Below, piece by piece: positions 27,318 through 40,669 of a stretch of 64,000 nt of DNA. The notes under the pieces are model-generated. The model was given only the letters and a program-made list of their open reading frames with translations, had not been told where the DNA came from and searched no databases. The DNA is from Ophthalmolycus amberensis (taxonomy: Eukaryota > Chordata > Actinopteri > Perciformes > Zoarcidae). The DNA lies in NCBI GenBank assembly GCA_024529925.1, contig JAFEUB010001580.1:72501-136500 (forward strand), given 5' to 3'. Each line of letters begins with the position of its first letter. Position 1 is the stretch's first letter. Both the position numbers and the translations under genes were made by a program.

Positions 27318-29281
27318 CGGCTGCAGGGAGGGGGGGGGAGATGTGTGGCGTTGAAGGGTGAGCGTCGACAGACAGACAGCTCACCAAGCCTCAGCCGAGC
27401 AAACCAGCACTCTGGAATGCAGGCTATGCAGGGCGTGCGTGTGTGTGCGTGTGTGTGCGTGTGTGTGTGTGTGTGTGCAGGTGTGTGTGTGTGTGTGTGC
27501 GGGTGCGTGTGTGCGTGTGCCGGTGCGTGTGTGTGTGCTGTGGTATCAGTAGTGGGAGAGTGTGTACAGCTTGCTGATGAACAAAATGAGTTAAGGCATG
27601 CTCTTTGGGAACTGGAAACCCTCGTCCTGTGCACATCGTCTTCATTTACACACACACGCGCTCTAAAAAGTCACACTTTTTATGTTGCATGTACAAAAAT
27701 GGATTTGTTTTGTTCTTCTCAAAACCAGAAATAACAACAACTTGCATCTAAAGGACCATGTCATCCAAATGACCACATAGTAACAAACATAGTTTCTCAC
27801 TTACCTACAGTGGTGCATACGATTGTATTTGTGGGTGCCCATGACATTAAAAAAAATACATTTAATATTTCAGTAGCAATGTGTCTTTGTAGAAACCATG
27901 TGCTGGTTATTCTGTATAATACACACATGTGTCAATTGTTTTTATTGGGACTATTCCTGAAGTTGCCACGAAGACTGTCGACAACAAGACAATATGTTTA
28001 GTTCATTTCAGTGAACCGACCCTCTCAAGGCAATGCAGTCTCTATACTATAGAGGACATTTATTAAAAATAACGTATGAAATGACGATTTGGCATATCAT
28101 TATGTATTCATTACAATCAGCTGCAACACTTAATACGACTCATTTATGAAGAAGTTAGGAGTTACTAGGTTCTGTCTCTCTCTCGCTCTGTCTCAATGAC
28201 AAAGACTTAGCCCCAGCAGGGTGCACGGCTATTTGACAAGCCAAAGGGAAACATGCATCTCAAGTGGGCGATTGCAATTACACGCAGCTCTCTCTCTCTC
28301 TCCTCATGTGTGTGTGTGTGCAAATGTCTGTGTGTGTGTGTGTCTGTGTGTGTGTGTGTGTGTGTGTATGTGCGTGTTTGCGGCTACAATGGGAGCTCTC
28401 GTCCTGTTTGCGTCTCTTCACACTAAATCAGCCTCTCGGAGGAAAGCTGGGGTTATTTGCAGTGAATGAGAAGCAGACGGGCACGTCTGCACCTTCGGGT
28501 GTAAACTGTCTCGATGTGGCGATGCCAAAACCCACACCGAATCTGCCTGGGCAACAACAATATATAGATCTCCACATGATTCACCTCTCGCTTCTTAATC
28601 TGTTCACACCACAAAGATGAACATAAAGAGAAGACGGTGAATAAGAGACTCGTTTTAAGCTTTGAGGCAACAGGGAAGTGTGCAAAATGGGGCTTCAATA
28701 TCCCGTATATTTTATATGTTGCACGACAACTGAGGCCTTGCCAAAGTGCATTTAAAAATCAGCGATTTAACCTACAAGAAATCTGTCTCACCATTTTAAA
28801 CAATTCTTATCGCTACCATAAGACAAACAAGGAGGAGGAACGCTTCCTCCCCCGTCCTTCCTTCTTGGAGAGCCTTTAATTAATACACAATGTCATATTT
28901 TGGACTGTGATGCATCATTTTGTGAAATCCAAATAAAAAAAGTGTTTTCCGATTAAAACACAGGTCGGATTTTATGACCTGACAGCTTGAGAGGAATTAT
29001 GAGGATTTTTGTGAGGGGATTTGCATCTGTGTGTGTATGGGTTGATGTCCATGCGACCCCATGTACACACACACACACTGTATGCATAGTGTGTGTGCAT
29101 GTGTGTGTGTAGGTGTGCATGTACTCAAGCATACTAAATTGGCGAGCATCTCTTACACATAAATTATGGAATGTAAAGAACCGTGCTGCAGCCTGAATGG
29201 TGATAAATCAGACAGACAGACAGGTCAGACCTGCTCTGTGGACACAACTACTGCATTTTACACTTCACACACACTCATGAG

Positions 29282-29309
29282 CACACACACACACACACAC
29301 ACACACACC
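29282..29309. repeat. (CA)n microsatellite
   Basis: A 28 bp CA run in bcl11b intron 1. Confidence 0.93.
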
Positions 29310-31427
29310 GTGAGCTGAAAACAGCTTACAATACAAACAGGAAGCTGATTTAGCCTCCATCTTCGCGCTCTCTCGTCTCTCCACATCTCGTGAACTGTTA
29401 CCCGTCTGTCCAATCGTCTGTTTATCTGTTCTAATATGAACTGGGCTCTTTGCAGCGTGCACAATGTGACCCATTTCTGAAGGTAAGCGAGTACACGCTG
29501 CGGTCCTGCCTCACACAAGTCGTAGCTATGTTAAGCAATCACATCTGCACTTGTCAGGAGATGATTTGGCGTGTAAGCCACACGCATCGTCTTTAGGCCG
29601 TGTGCCTCTGTGTAACGAGCGAGGGAGTTAGTGCAGCGCCATGAAGCCAGGACTCACAGCAGCGGAGTGAAGCACACAGCCAGGCCCAAGACCTATAGGT
29701 GAGGACGCTCAGTGTGCTGAGTCTCTCCTGTAAATATGGCTGTTACATTATACGCACTGTGCCACAGAAGTGCACCCTGATCCACTGTTGTGAAAGTGAT
29801 CTGATCCGGCAGGCTTCACACGAGACAAGTCAGGAGAGAGTAGCAATGTTCACCAAACTTAACGTGATATTGAGCAGCATTTAAAAAGTGCTCACTCAAC
29901 ATTTCCTCCTCTGTGATTTAGACTCATTACTGCATCTTGTAACTCAATGACTTTGTCTCACTAAGCGTCCCTTACTGCTGTTTACTTTCACTTCAACTTC
30001 TTTTAGCAATTAAAAGAGTCCTGCGTGAAGGTCTGCTGCTCCTGTCAGGACACAGCAGCCACATCTGCAGCTGATCTGAGGCCAGAACAAATATTTCACA
30101 GCTGAGAAGTTTAGCTGCACAAATGTCAAAGCGCCAAATGCTGGAATGTTTGCGTTAAATAAGGAGGACGAGCGATGCGTTTCCTCTTTGAATCATTTGC
30201 GTAATTTAGGTTTGACACATGACATTAAAAAAAAGTTAGTTCTCTCATTCTAAAATATCTAATTTCTTTTCTGACGCCCTTTCCTTTCCAACAATAAACG
30301 CCTTAATGTCATATTAATACTCCTTAATTACTTATAATAACTACTTCACTTAAACGCATTTTGCCCGTAAATGCCGTGACTTACTGCACTCTGCATAACA
30401 GTGCTTGTGGGCAAACCCTGGAATGTTTCGCTGTCAAGGCGTGCAGGGTATTAAATAATCCAAACCGAGCATTAATATTACAAAGTAGAAGCTTTGCAGC
30501 CACGCAGCGTGAAAAAACATCGAACGGGACCAACTAATTCCAGTGAATACAGAGAGACTGGCACGAGGCAGTAATGTGTCCATCAAAGATTCAATGACCT
30601 GCAGAGACAGAGAATCAACTCGACGTGTTAAACCTGAGGCTCTCCGTGGCTTCGTTAAAGTGCGAGGAGAATATCATCGGTTGGATTTATTACATTTCAT
30701 CAATTTCCTGCACGGCAGCATGGCACAATAATTCAGTTTAGTGGTTGTCTGCTATGTTCAAATAAATTATTGGCCGTTTTCTGGAAGCGAAATATGAAAA
30801 TAATTTGTTAGAATTAAACACTCGAAAACATAACTGACTTATCTGTGTGTGTTCATGTAATATGGAAACGGAGCTGGTGTTTAATATGCTCATCGGGGGG
30901 GGGGGGCGATATCTGCTTATGAAAGTGCGTAAAAAAGTATTTTATTTCTGATTTAAATTTATGGAGATGGAATTGTATTTTTCTTCCCGGTTGAAAATAA
31001 AGAGTTATTTTCTCCTCGATGACAGCGCTGGTTATAATTCAATAGAAACTAAAGGCGGAATGATAAAGAAGTCATCTCTCTTTTAACTTAGGACGGGTCT
31101 CCGACTCTCCGGTCCTTTCACGGGAGAAATCCAACACGCAACCACAGCCTTTTCCTCCCTTTCTGCTCGATGTGTAAATGTGATCTAATAATAGCAGGCT
31201 ATTTATAGACGGTAATAATCAGTTAAGTAAATTAGGGCCTTTGTCTAATTTTGCCAGTAAACCATGAGAGGAGAGAACTGGCCTTCAGGACGCACTTTGA
31301 CAAACTTTCTGCTCCAAGTCAGAAAATGTTATTTTTTACGCAGCAGGGTAAAAACTAATTCACTCAACTTCTTCAGGAGACCCTGACTCTGTGCTGCGGA
31401 CATGTGAATTTTTGCAAAGATACTTAC

Positions 31428-31482
31428 GTGTTATTTCTCTCTGGGACAGGTGCTGCGGGTTCCCCTGCTTGCGTCGGGACAT
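31428..31482 (-). CDS. bcl11b: bcl11b coding exon 1 (N-terminus)
   Basis: This exon encodes the first 18 residues plus one base of a BCL11-family transcription factor. The peptide begins MSRRKQGNPQHLSQRE, the conserved BCL11 N-terminus; the N and Q at positions 8 and 14 fit BCL11B, where BCL11A has K in both places. In the family this RRKQ motif recruits the NuRD/RBBP4 co-repressor, and the protein acts in the nucleus in T-cell, neuronal and skin development. The start is the ATG at 31482, with G at -3. The exon ends at 31428 before a consensus donor (gtaagt at 31422-31427), leaving phase 1. The single C left over joins CG at the start of exon 2 to make a proline, giving ITPE as in mammalian BCL11B. 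The reading frame stays open upstream to another ATG at 31662. Teleosts have two copies (bcl11ba and bcl11bb); I cannot tell which this is. Confidence 0.93.
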
Positions 31483-32500
31483 CGCCCTGGCATTTACACT
31501 AGCATTGCCCGGAGAGCGGCGCTGGAAGGGTCGGCTCTCCTCCTCCTGCTGCTCGTGTATACCGGCCACAAACTGGCCCCAAAAACCGTCTGCTCGCTGG
31601 CCACTCCAAACTGACCACTCTGCACTGGCCCCAAATGTGGCCCTTTGAATTGACCCCTGCACGATGGATCTCCCTCCAGCGAGCAGCGGCTCCTCCGCTC
31701 TGCGGTGACCGGCCGTGGCGCAGCGCTGGGCGGCCGGGTGGTCGGTCGGAGTTCAGTGCCAAAGTGGTGGCGTGCCTTCCTTCTGGTGGTGAGGGAGGGG
31801 GTAGTCCGGCTCTACCTTCCGACGCGTTCACACCATCTGTCAGAAAAGAGCGGAAAAAGGACGGAGTGTGTTGGAGTGGAGTGGAGGAGAGACGCGGCAA
31901 GACGCGGGAGGTCGGCGGTCACCTCCTGATGGACAGTCACTATCTGTGTCCACTCTCCGGCCACCCTGGACACAGCGCGTCCCTGTCCGGAGAAAGCAGG
32001 TGAAATGACGCAAATTGACGTCTAAAAGTGTGTAAAATAGGAATCCAATTTCCTTCTCGGTACTTCTCTGGGTGTCGCTAAGTGGTGGGCACTTCTTCTG
32101 CTGCACTGGCAGCGCCAGCCAGGCGGGCGGGTTAGACTTTAACTCTTTAAGTCAAAGCCCAGTGCTGGTTTGAGGACAGACTGCCACCCGCTTTTCTCTT
32201 TGTGCTAGCTGCAGTGTCCCGCATCCCCGGGCTGTGTGCGGCTCTGTGCGGCTCTGTGCGGCTCTCTGGCTTCTACAATGGGAGAAAACTCAAGTTCAAG
32301 TGCGGACGTGACGTTCAGTCTGTGGTGAGAAGGGAGAGTGGAGACTGAAGAGCACTGGGGGCGACTAGTGGTGGCTTTCACACACACACACGAACACACA
32401 CACACACACACACACACATTGCTCTCACACCCTCGCACACACTCGGGCGAGTGGCGCGCACGGCCGCAGTGGTCAGAGCCGCTCAAGTCATCTCCTCCGG
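31483..32500 (-). promoter_or_regulatory. bcl11b: Probable bcl11b promoter / 5' UTR, CpG-rich zone
   Basis: GC content and CpG frequency rise sharply just upstream of the bcl11b start, especially about 31680-31780 and 31860-31990, against an AT-leaning background. This is typical of a vertebrate developmental-gene promoter. No TATA box was seen in a convincing position, so the transcription start cannot be placed. A 10 bp motif (gctctgtgcg) is tandemly repeated about three times near 32230-32262, and a CA repeat lies at 32379-32418. The boundary at 32500 is approximate. Confidence 0.5.
32379..32418. repeat. (CA)n microsatellite near the bcl11b promoter
   Basis: A CA run with one cgaa interruption at the upstream edge of the CpG-rich zone. 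Confidence 0.93.
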
Positions 32501-33382
32501 TGTCCCATCACTATTAGAATGGCATTTATTTCTGTTAAACTGTGACCTGAGGGGCTTCCGTACCTCATCCACAGGATGCTGGACACTTTGCACGAGCCTG
32601 CATTCACATTTTAAAATGCGCGCAGGCTTGAAGTGTGCAATTATGCGCCGATCATTACACACTTTCCCCTTTTGCTGGATAGCGTTCATAAAATTATCTG
32701 ATTATCAAATATTGTTTAAACTCAACATTTAATTAGCATTTGACCCTTTTAAACCACTTAGTTCCATGTGCGTGCACACACCTTTACCACAATAAAGGCC
32801 CGTCGTATAATACAATCTTTAATAATTAATTTACTCGTGTTGTTATTGAAATGCCTGAAACATAAATATTCATACATTATTTTATTATTTTGATTGACCA
32901 ACTGATCAGATCTACATTTTTTTACAAGCTTACTATCGCCAACTGTAGGGATGTATGCTGATCATTCATATAGCTGGCGGTGTTATCACACGACATGTTC
33001 TCACTGATGCGTCGTGGTGGCCTAGATATGCGCACCACACATTCACCCATATTTCTTCATATCCAAATCATTGAACATTAAGGAGCTTGCAGTTTATGAA
33101 TAGACACGGTTTGTTTTATCTTATTTATTCGAAAGTGGTATCAATATCAGAAAAGAATTAACAATTTAGGTGTTGTGTTTTTAATAGGTCAGCTTTGTGA
33201 CCTTATGGTGACATCAGGGAGAGTGGAAGATGATACAAATGAATTAGGATGAACAGTGATCACTAGTTAGAAAGATTTGTCATCGAGAGGGTTTCAAGAT
33301 TAAATGAGAATTAAAACAGAGCACAAGAGAAAACTCTGCTATCAACACCATCAACTGTAGGTGCTGAAGCTACTGGTTGGCA

Positions 33383-33384
<2 letters not shown>

Positions 33385-33453
<69 letters not shown>
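33385..33453. repeat. (TG)n microsatellite
   Basis: A 69 bp pure tract upstream of bcl11b. Confidence 0.95.
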
Positions 33454-33454
<1 letters not shown>

Positions 33455-36400
33455 ATGCCTTTACAGTAAGCATGCGTGTGTTAGTTGGTGGATGCATGCT
33501 GATGATGGATAACAGGTTTGGTGGCAGAAAGCAGCGTCTCTGCATGCTGGCTGCCTCTGCAGCTGCACACACTGAAGAGAGGCAGATACAGAGATGTTCC
33601 TCCTCACGGGTCCCTTTGGGAGGGGAGGAGAGTCAAAAGCAAAAGTAAAATTTGGTGCCTTATAGAGAGTGTGTGTATGTTCGTGTGCAGACAGAAAGTG
33701 GGTGAGAGTGAATGTCTAAGTTGCATTTGCTGAACAGTGGCATCTCGATGATGAAACTCCACCTAGCTCAGATTTAGATGAGAGGAACATCAGAGTTTTT
33801 TTAAAGCAGAGGTGTGAACTAGTGGCCAGTCAGACTTGACTAGAAACTGCTGCCAGCCCCTTCATCCCTACAGCGCAGCATCTGAGCTGGATTAGCTGCT
33901 ATCACATTCCAAAAACACTCCTTGTTTTTTTTTTTTCCTTCTTCATCTGCATGTCTGCATGTCAACTTTGTCGCTCCATCTCTATCCACAACCCCATGGC
34001 TTACAGATGAAAGGGGGGGGGGGGGTACAGGCCTCAGGGTTTCTTTTTTTTATCCCACTCTACCTCGCATCTAGACAAGCCTCTAGTTTGTTCCTGGGCC
34101 AGGTGTTGTCAGAGCGGCAGATCATCCGCAGAGAACGCTTTCCCCCATCCCTCATTCGCCCGGCTTTGTGTTTGGACTTCTCGCTGCTTTTCCTGCATCG
34201 CCTCGAGTATTGCCCGCTTCTCTCCTCCGTCCTTCTTCTTCTCTCTTTCTTTCTATATATCTTCACGGGGGCTCATCTCCCAATAAGCCAAAAGCCTCTC
34301 CTTATTTCAGCAGTATACTGTAGGAGGACATAAATAGATTTCCCATGCTCATTTACAAGAAAAAGGAGAGGATGGCAGGTTCGTCCAAATGTCTTTGTCG
34401 CACGCACAACAGAACACCCACTTTCATTTGGGAGCGATACATGCAGCACTTTGTCACAATAACAGCCGACAGAGAGCATTATGTTGAAATGTAAATCATT
34501 GTCATTTTTAAGGCGCAACTCAGTGCCAGTGTTTGTTTGTTTTTTCATGAAGATATGGGATTAAAGCTGCTTTTGAGCGGCTTGGTGGACGGACGAAGGG
34601 AGAGAAGAAGAAGCTGTCTTCATTGTCGCTCATATTCAATCCACACACACATTCAGGATTGCCTCGACACACTCATGTTCAGGATCGCACTGTTTCTGGT
34701 TGGTTGGATTCCTGCTTATGTTACAACTTGTAAATCATTTCTTATTGCAGCTTTGCTGTTTTTAAGATGTTATGTTGCCTTTTTGGACCGTTTTCATATC
34801 ATCGCAGGCTCCTAAATCCTCCCTGTCATGGAATCATGAGTGTATTCTGTGCCAAGTGACACTCCAGGCCAACATCACTACCCGGATGTGCTCCTTGTCC
34901 TTGCAACCTGATTGGCTCATTAGTCAGATGGGCGACAGGTGCATCATTCCCACTTTCTTATTGGACATTTTTTTCGAAGGCGATTTCTCACTTAAAGGCC
35001 ATCAGTGTGAGTTATGGCGGATGGCTCCCGGCATCCTGCTTTTGCCCTTCCTTCATTTGCATATATATATGCGGCTGTTTGTTTTTATGTTAATGCTAAA
35101 TAAGCCTTTTTTTCTCCCCCCTCCTATCTCACATCGCCTCGGTTGGGCGGTTAAGTTTTAATTAGAGGGACGTGGAGGTGTCCTTTAGAGTTTTAAGATC
35201 ACTTTCCCAACAACTGTTCACCACTAAACTGCTAATATTGATGTTTATGTGTTCAGATGCATTCTGGGAGATAAAGCCGGGTGTGGGGAGGAACAAATCT
35301 GCTCATTGAGTTCTCTGCTTTAGAGAAAAGCTACGATGGGAAAGCTACATTTAGTCTATTTTTACGCATAGCGAAGGCCTGGCTGTCAGCTAGAAACTAG
35401 TATTGTGGGGAGAGATGCATCTGATGAATGCCATTTTAATCGAGCTGCTTTTATCTGAAGAATTTAGCACATCCCATATGCTGATGAAGTACAATGCAGT
35501 TGGTATCTCCTGAAAATGAAGCAAGTATTTGTTTTTTTGTCAAATCATGAAGAAAATGAGCTGAGGCAAAAAGGTTAGGTAATAGCACCTCGGGGTCCAT
35601 TTAGTTTCTCTTTCATGGCTTTTGATCATATCAAATGATGTTCATCAGCAGGTGGAGTGTTGAAGCTTTTCTTATCAAAGTTCATTTTTGACCTTGAAAA
35701 CAGGATTTAGCAGCAAATGAAGATCATGTGATCGGGCGGAAAGCTCCAGAATGGACCTTGTGGTAAACAAAGAAGATTTCTGCCCCGAGTCAAAGTATGT
35801 TTCAAACAGAATCACATGTGAAATGTATTTAAACTTTAAAACACTGCAGTGTTTAGCTGGTGTTTTAAGATGCATCCAAGTTAAAGAAAGCTTTACCAGG
35901 TCCTGTGTACCAATGAGCAGCTGACAAGTCCTCTTTAACAGCAACCATCAAGTCTTAATGTCAGCATAATCCATTAAAAGGGTGATTTTCTTTTTTTTAT
36001 CCCGTCATCAGTAATGAAAACCAGATTAGAAAGGCAGGTGTTGATGTGATGAGCTCTGCGCTGCTCCCAGTTGAGTATGATGACCCTCTGTACTCAGACC
36101 TGCAATGCAACACCACCCTCTATTGGTTAGCCACTGCCACATGCAAAGAACAAGCCCCTCACTTTCACCGGGAGTCAGCTCCAGTGTGTGTGTGTGTGTG
36201 TGTGTATGCAGAGTAGTGGATTAGCAGACTTTTCTATTCTGGGTGTCCGAGCCTGTTTGAAAGTGTTACAGAGGATTGATCACTCAGTGTCTGCTCTGCT
36301 GTGTGTTATCTGCACACACACTGTTGCATGCTGAAAAGCCTACAGGGTGATTTCAGCACTTTACAGATCTGGTGTATGCTTCTCTTTGGGGCTTGCAATG

Positions 36401-37918
36401 GTTTATTAAAAATGGTATTCAGTGCGGCTCATTATTACAGGTTCTAAATGAAGTGTTAAGTGAATAAAACGCTGCTGTGATCGTCTCTGCATGGGTTGAA
36501 GAGCGAGCGTTTGAGGGCTAGCGGAGAAATGCAGAAGCCCTTAAGCACAATTATGGATATCAAAGTTGAAATTATTCCTTTTAAAGGGGAAATGCTAATC
36601 ATAGATTTATTTAGAGCAAGTTAGCAGTAGCACTGAGCTCTCATTACCAACACACACACTCTCACACACAAACATGTGTGCACTCTCACTTCAGGACCTT
36701 TTACTCTCTCACACTCTCTCTTTTCCTTCCTCCTCTCTTTTCAAAGAGATTTATTTTCAGAATAATTAATTCCACCGCAATTAGAGCAGTGGTTAATGTA
36801 TATGTTGGTCATTATTCAGGGCCTAATAAGGCAGAGAGTGGAAACAAGAAAAGAGGATGCGTTCTCAACTCAAAGTGTAGCGTCCTAATTAGCTTTGCCT
36901 TCAATTAGAGGCTGTAGATGAGCAGACCAGCCCTGTGATACCTTCATAGTTCTTATGGACTGAGAGAAACCAGGAGCCACACTCACAAAATGGTTTGAGC
37001 CTATAAGGCTGTAAAAAAGTGTTTTGAGACTTCAATTGTGAGGGAAAAAAGACCAGTGAAACAGTTCATGAGTTTGTTCTCAAGACATCAAATCTAAAAA
37101 CATTTGCATAAGCAAAGGAAGCAAACTTGAATTTTGAATATTGTACAATCTTTATAAGCCAAACCAGTTTGTCTTCCTGCCATGTATTTGCAACGTGATC
37201 TCACAGAAATATGTGAAATGACCACGACCTCTTAACATTACATTACGTGTTCAATTTAACACATTACACAATTGAGGTTTAAGCAATAAAACCGCTTGGC
37301 TATAGGGTCAGGAAAGAAAAGACTATGAGTCGGGTTGTTACATAACTTCTTACATAGCGTGTCATTTAATACAAGTCAACATGGACTTTTCATACAGGAC
37401 ACAAACACCAGCCTCCTGGGTGAAAGTCCCTAATTCGACTATTCTATTCACCCTGACATCCTCCGTATGCAGACTAACACGTATGTCTGTTGAAGCCGGG
37501 CACTCTGCGTCTGCCGGCTGTGTATATTAGCAACGGTTTGCTAGCACATTAGCCAAAGCAACTTTATTAGGGTGTAATATATCAGTATGGTTTTTTTTCA
37601 GGATTAATTGATGCATTTCAAAGCTCTACCGCGTAAAAAGCCACCTCAAGTCATTTTCATTTTACTCACATCATAAACTAAACAAACCAAGTTTAACACA
37701 TTGCGATTTGAGTTTTAGTTGTGAACAGTAAAACAAAGCAGCAGAAACACAAGAAAGAAAAGAAAAGAAGCTAATTGTCCAGGTGAGATGTTAAAAACCT
37801 GTCGAGGCTTAGAGGAGGAGTCTCACCTCAGTAAACATCTTGAGCATTAAGTACAAAGGTCTTATCATCAACAAACAGTAAACAAACATGCACACATACA
37901 ATCAAAAAGCTCAAATGT

Positions 37919-37920
<2 letters not shown>

Positions 37921-37977
<57 letters not shown>
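37921..37977. repeat. (TG)n microsatellite
   Basis: A 57 bp pure tract in the intergenic region. Confidence 0.95.
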
Positions 37978-37979
<2 letters not shown>

Positions 37980-40082
37980 TACTTATGTCTAATAGAGAAT
38001 TTACAGAGCCCAGTGCAACACATAGGGAGGTGTAACCGTTTGTTATGTCTCGTATTATGTACATCACAGTTTGGCTGGAAAAATACGTTCCATGGCATCG
38101 CAAGCAAAGTAGGCTGATACAAAATGTTATGAATGAAGGTATAAGTTTGATATATATTATATATATATTTATAAATTGATAGGATATTGAGCTGATTCAA
38201 GAGAGGGGCTGAGTGTTCAGCCCTGCCGCTAAATGTGGAAGTTCTGCAAAACCTTTTTTGTATAATATAAAGCTAACGGAGGTGAGAGGGATGACTCCAC
38301 AAATGATATTGCAGTATATGAGGTAAGGATACATCAAGCTACAATAAAGAGTTAAGAAACACTTTTGATGAACCAAACTTAACCAAGGATGCCACTAAAT
38401 GTAGATATGTTATGACTCTTCCAGCTGAGACAATCATCATTTAGGACTCCAAAGAAACTACTTCATGAGACTTGATTATTGGGTTATTTCCAATAAAGAG
38501 ACAGGAGTTTGATTTCCAGTATTTTTTGTCTTTTGATATAAACATGATCAAATTCGATTTTTTTGACATTGAGAGATCGTTTGTTTATTGGAACCATTTG
38601 AGAATTCTTCCTAAATCAGAGTAAGCGTTGGCCATAAGTACAGATGAATTAATAAATTGGTATCGGCAAAAAGTATTGGTATCAAGGAGGATGATGCTGC
38701 AGCCAGGTGAGTGATATAACAAAATATATACCCTAATACAACAATTATAAAGCAACTCCAGAAGCTAAAAACATACTGTACATTGGTATGTTTCTGACAT
38801 TAACAACAGCAGAAATGTGAAGATTGAATTGGAAGCTACATCAGACACATAGAAGTCCACCCCTTCAAAACACACAGAACACCGAGGAGCCCTGTGATCG
38901 GCAGCGCTGTGTTGCTGCAGGCTAAACCAGATCTGAAGTAGGTTGTCCACCTGGACCAGTTTATGAGCCCGAAGACGACCGGCCACCGGCCACCAGACCA
39001 AACACAATTGTTGTGTCAAGAGAAAAATGGCAGCCAAGTATAAGTAAATCAGGTTAGCTTGGCAGCTGGACAGCAGGCCTACTTCCATCAGAGTCCCTGG
39101 AGGAATGGGGAGAGTGAGCAAACAAACGAGTGAGGGAATGCACGGCCCAGAACACACACACACACACACATGCAAACGTTGGCATCTGAAAGAGGAACCC
39201 AGCGCTGCCAAGCTCTGTATTCCCCACAATTAGCTCCTTCCTCAGACGCTCATCCTAAACCAGAGGTGGTGAGCCAAGTCCACGCTTTTGTTTTAAAGAA
39301 GCTCTCATGTTCTTTTTCTGTTCCATTGCTGACATGACTTTTGGCTGTCTCACCCCACACTTTCTCCTTTTGAGGAAAACAAAAAAACACTAACACACTG
39401 ACTGTTCAGGGCCACATCACACAAACAAGTCTCCTCCCACTTTCTGAGAGAGGAGGCTTAATGAGGTTGATTGATGGAAGATAATAGCAGGATATGATTT
39501 TGGCTGTCAAAGTGTTATTGCAGGCTATGAACAGGCACAAACTCAATATGTAAACTCACACAAGCTTGTTGTTTTGTTTTGCTTGTTGTCAGTAGATCAC
39601 GTTGGAGCAAAAAAGAAGCACAATCTCACAAAGTTGACAGATTTTCAGGAGATAACTGAAATGAAATACCCTTCAGAATCTGTTTAGGTGAGGAAAGCAG
39701 CACAGTTTAAACCCTTGCCTGCACTGCAAGATTTTGGGTTCAATTTTGTAAAATAATGCATAACATGATGGCATTAATTTGTCAGTAATTGAGCAAAGCA
39801 CGTAGTTTAACACTCACCAGTGAGATGAAGTCAAGGTGAGGCACAGCCATGAATAAGAGCTGAAGTAATCAATGCTGAAAAAAGGATATGTCAAAATGTT
39901 GGAAAACACACTCTCACACTCACACACACTCACACACACACACACACACATACAGACAGACATTCACTGGTTCAGCTGTTATCAGGCTGAACCGCGACTG
40001 ACTCCTGAGCCAAGCCCATCCATCAATTCTCCCGCTCTTTCTGTCTCTCTCTCTCTCTCCCCTCCCCCTTTTCTCGCCCTCT

Positions 40083-40190
40083 CAATTTTCAATGCAATTT
40101 GCTTTATTGGCATTAGTGTAACAAAAACAAGATTGCCCGAGTGTCAAGTAATAATGACATTAAAAAGAAAAAGGTCCAATTCATAAAATC
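40083..40190. repeat. Short dispersed repeat (tttattggcat type), copy 1
   Basis: The sequence caatgcaatttgctttattg followed by gcattagtgtaacaaaaaca is preceded by a CT-rich run. A related segment with the same preceding CT run occurs at 44300. It resembles reversed tails of fish LINEs. Confidence 0.4.
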
Positions 40191-40669
40191 AAGAAAGCTT
40201 CCTCTCTCTCTGTCTCCCTCTGAGTGCATGTCGGAGGATTTGATAATTTTCTTTCACTTGGACAAACCGAGATGCCGGCATGCGAGTAGGTTGTTCAGTA
40301 GGTGAAACTGTTGGCTATGATCGAGTGAAATCTCTTGGAATGTTTCTGTTTAGTGAAGAAAAAGTGAATCAGCTCCAGGAAAACTGAGTAGTGATCAAAA
40401 TGATTCCCCTCAGCTGTCTCCTCACCTCAAACATGCCATGACGTTTGGAGGACAAGTGTACATGATCCTAAAAATGAGAGCAGAGGAGCTTAATCTAGTC
40501 TTTAAAGGAACTATATTTACAACATTCACAACATTAATATAGATGCAAGCAGCGGAAACAGCTTATAGTGATCATGGTTAAAGGGATCAACCATAAACAT
40601 GGATCAAAAGCTTATGGCAAGCCAACTATGGAGCGTTACTGAAGAAGATAAAGTCCTCTCATCACTAAG

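Larger units (their letters stand above)
21587..31427 (-). other. bcl11b: bcl11b intron 1
   Basis: The intron is 9841 bp, has GT...AG ends in transcript orientation and is phase 1. It contains an unrecognised 154-codon open frame at 22196-22660, a decayed hAT-like remnant near 22.8-23.1 kb, long TG tracts at 23.2, 24.0 and 27.2 kb, a TTGA tetranucleotide array, a CTA trinucleotide array at 26 kb, and non-repetitive segments near 24.5-25.0 and 30.1-31.3 kb that may be regulatory. No additional coding exon was recognised in it. Confidence 0.85.

Noticed and set aside
31635..32003. Plus-strand frame of 122 codons in the CpG-rich zone upstream of bcl11b
   Set aside because: GC-rich promoter DNA commonly has chance open frames, and no family motif is visible. 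An antisense transcript is possible but not supported by sequence.
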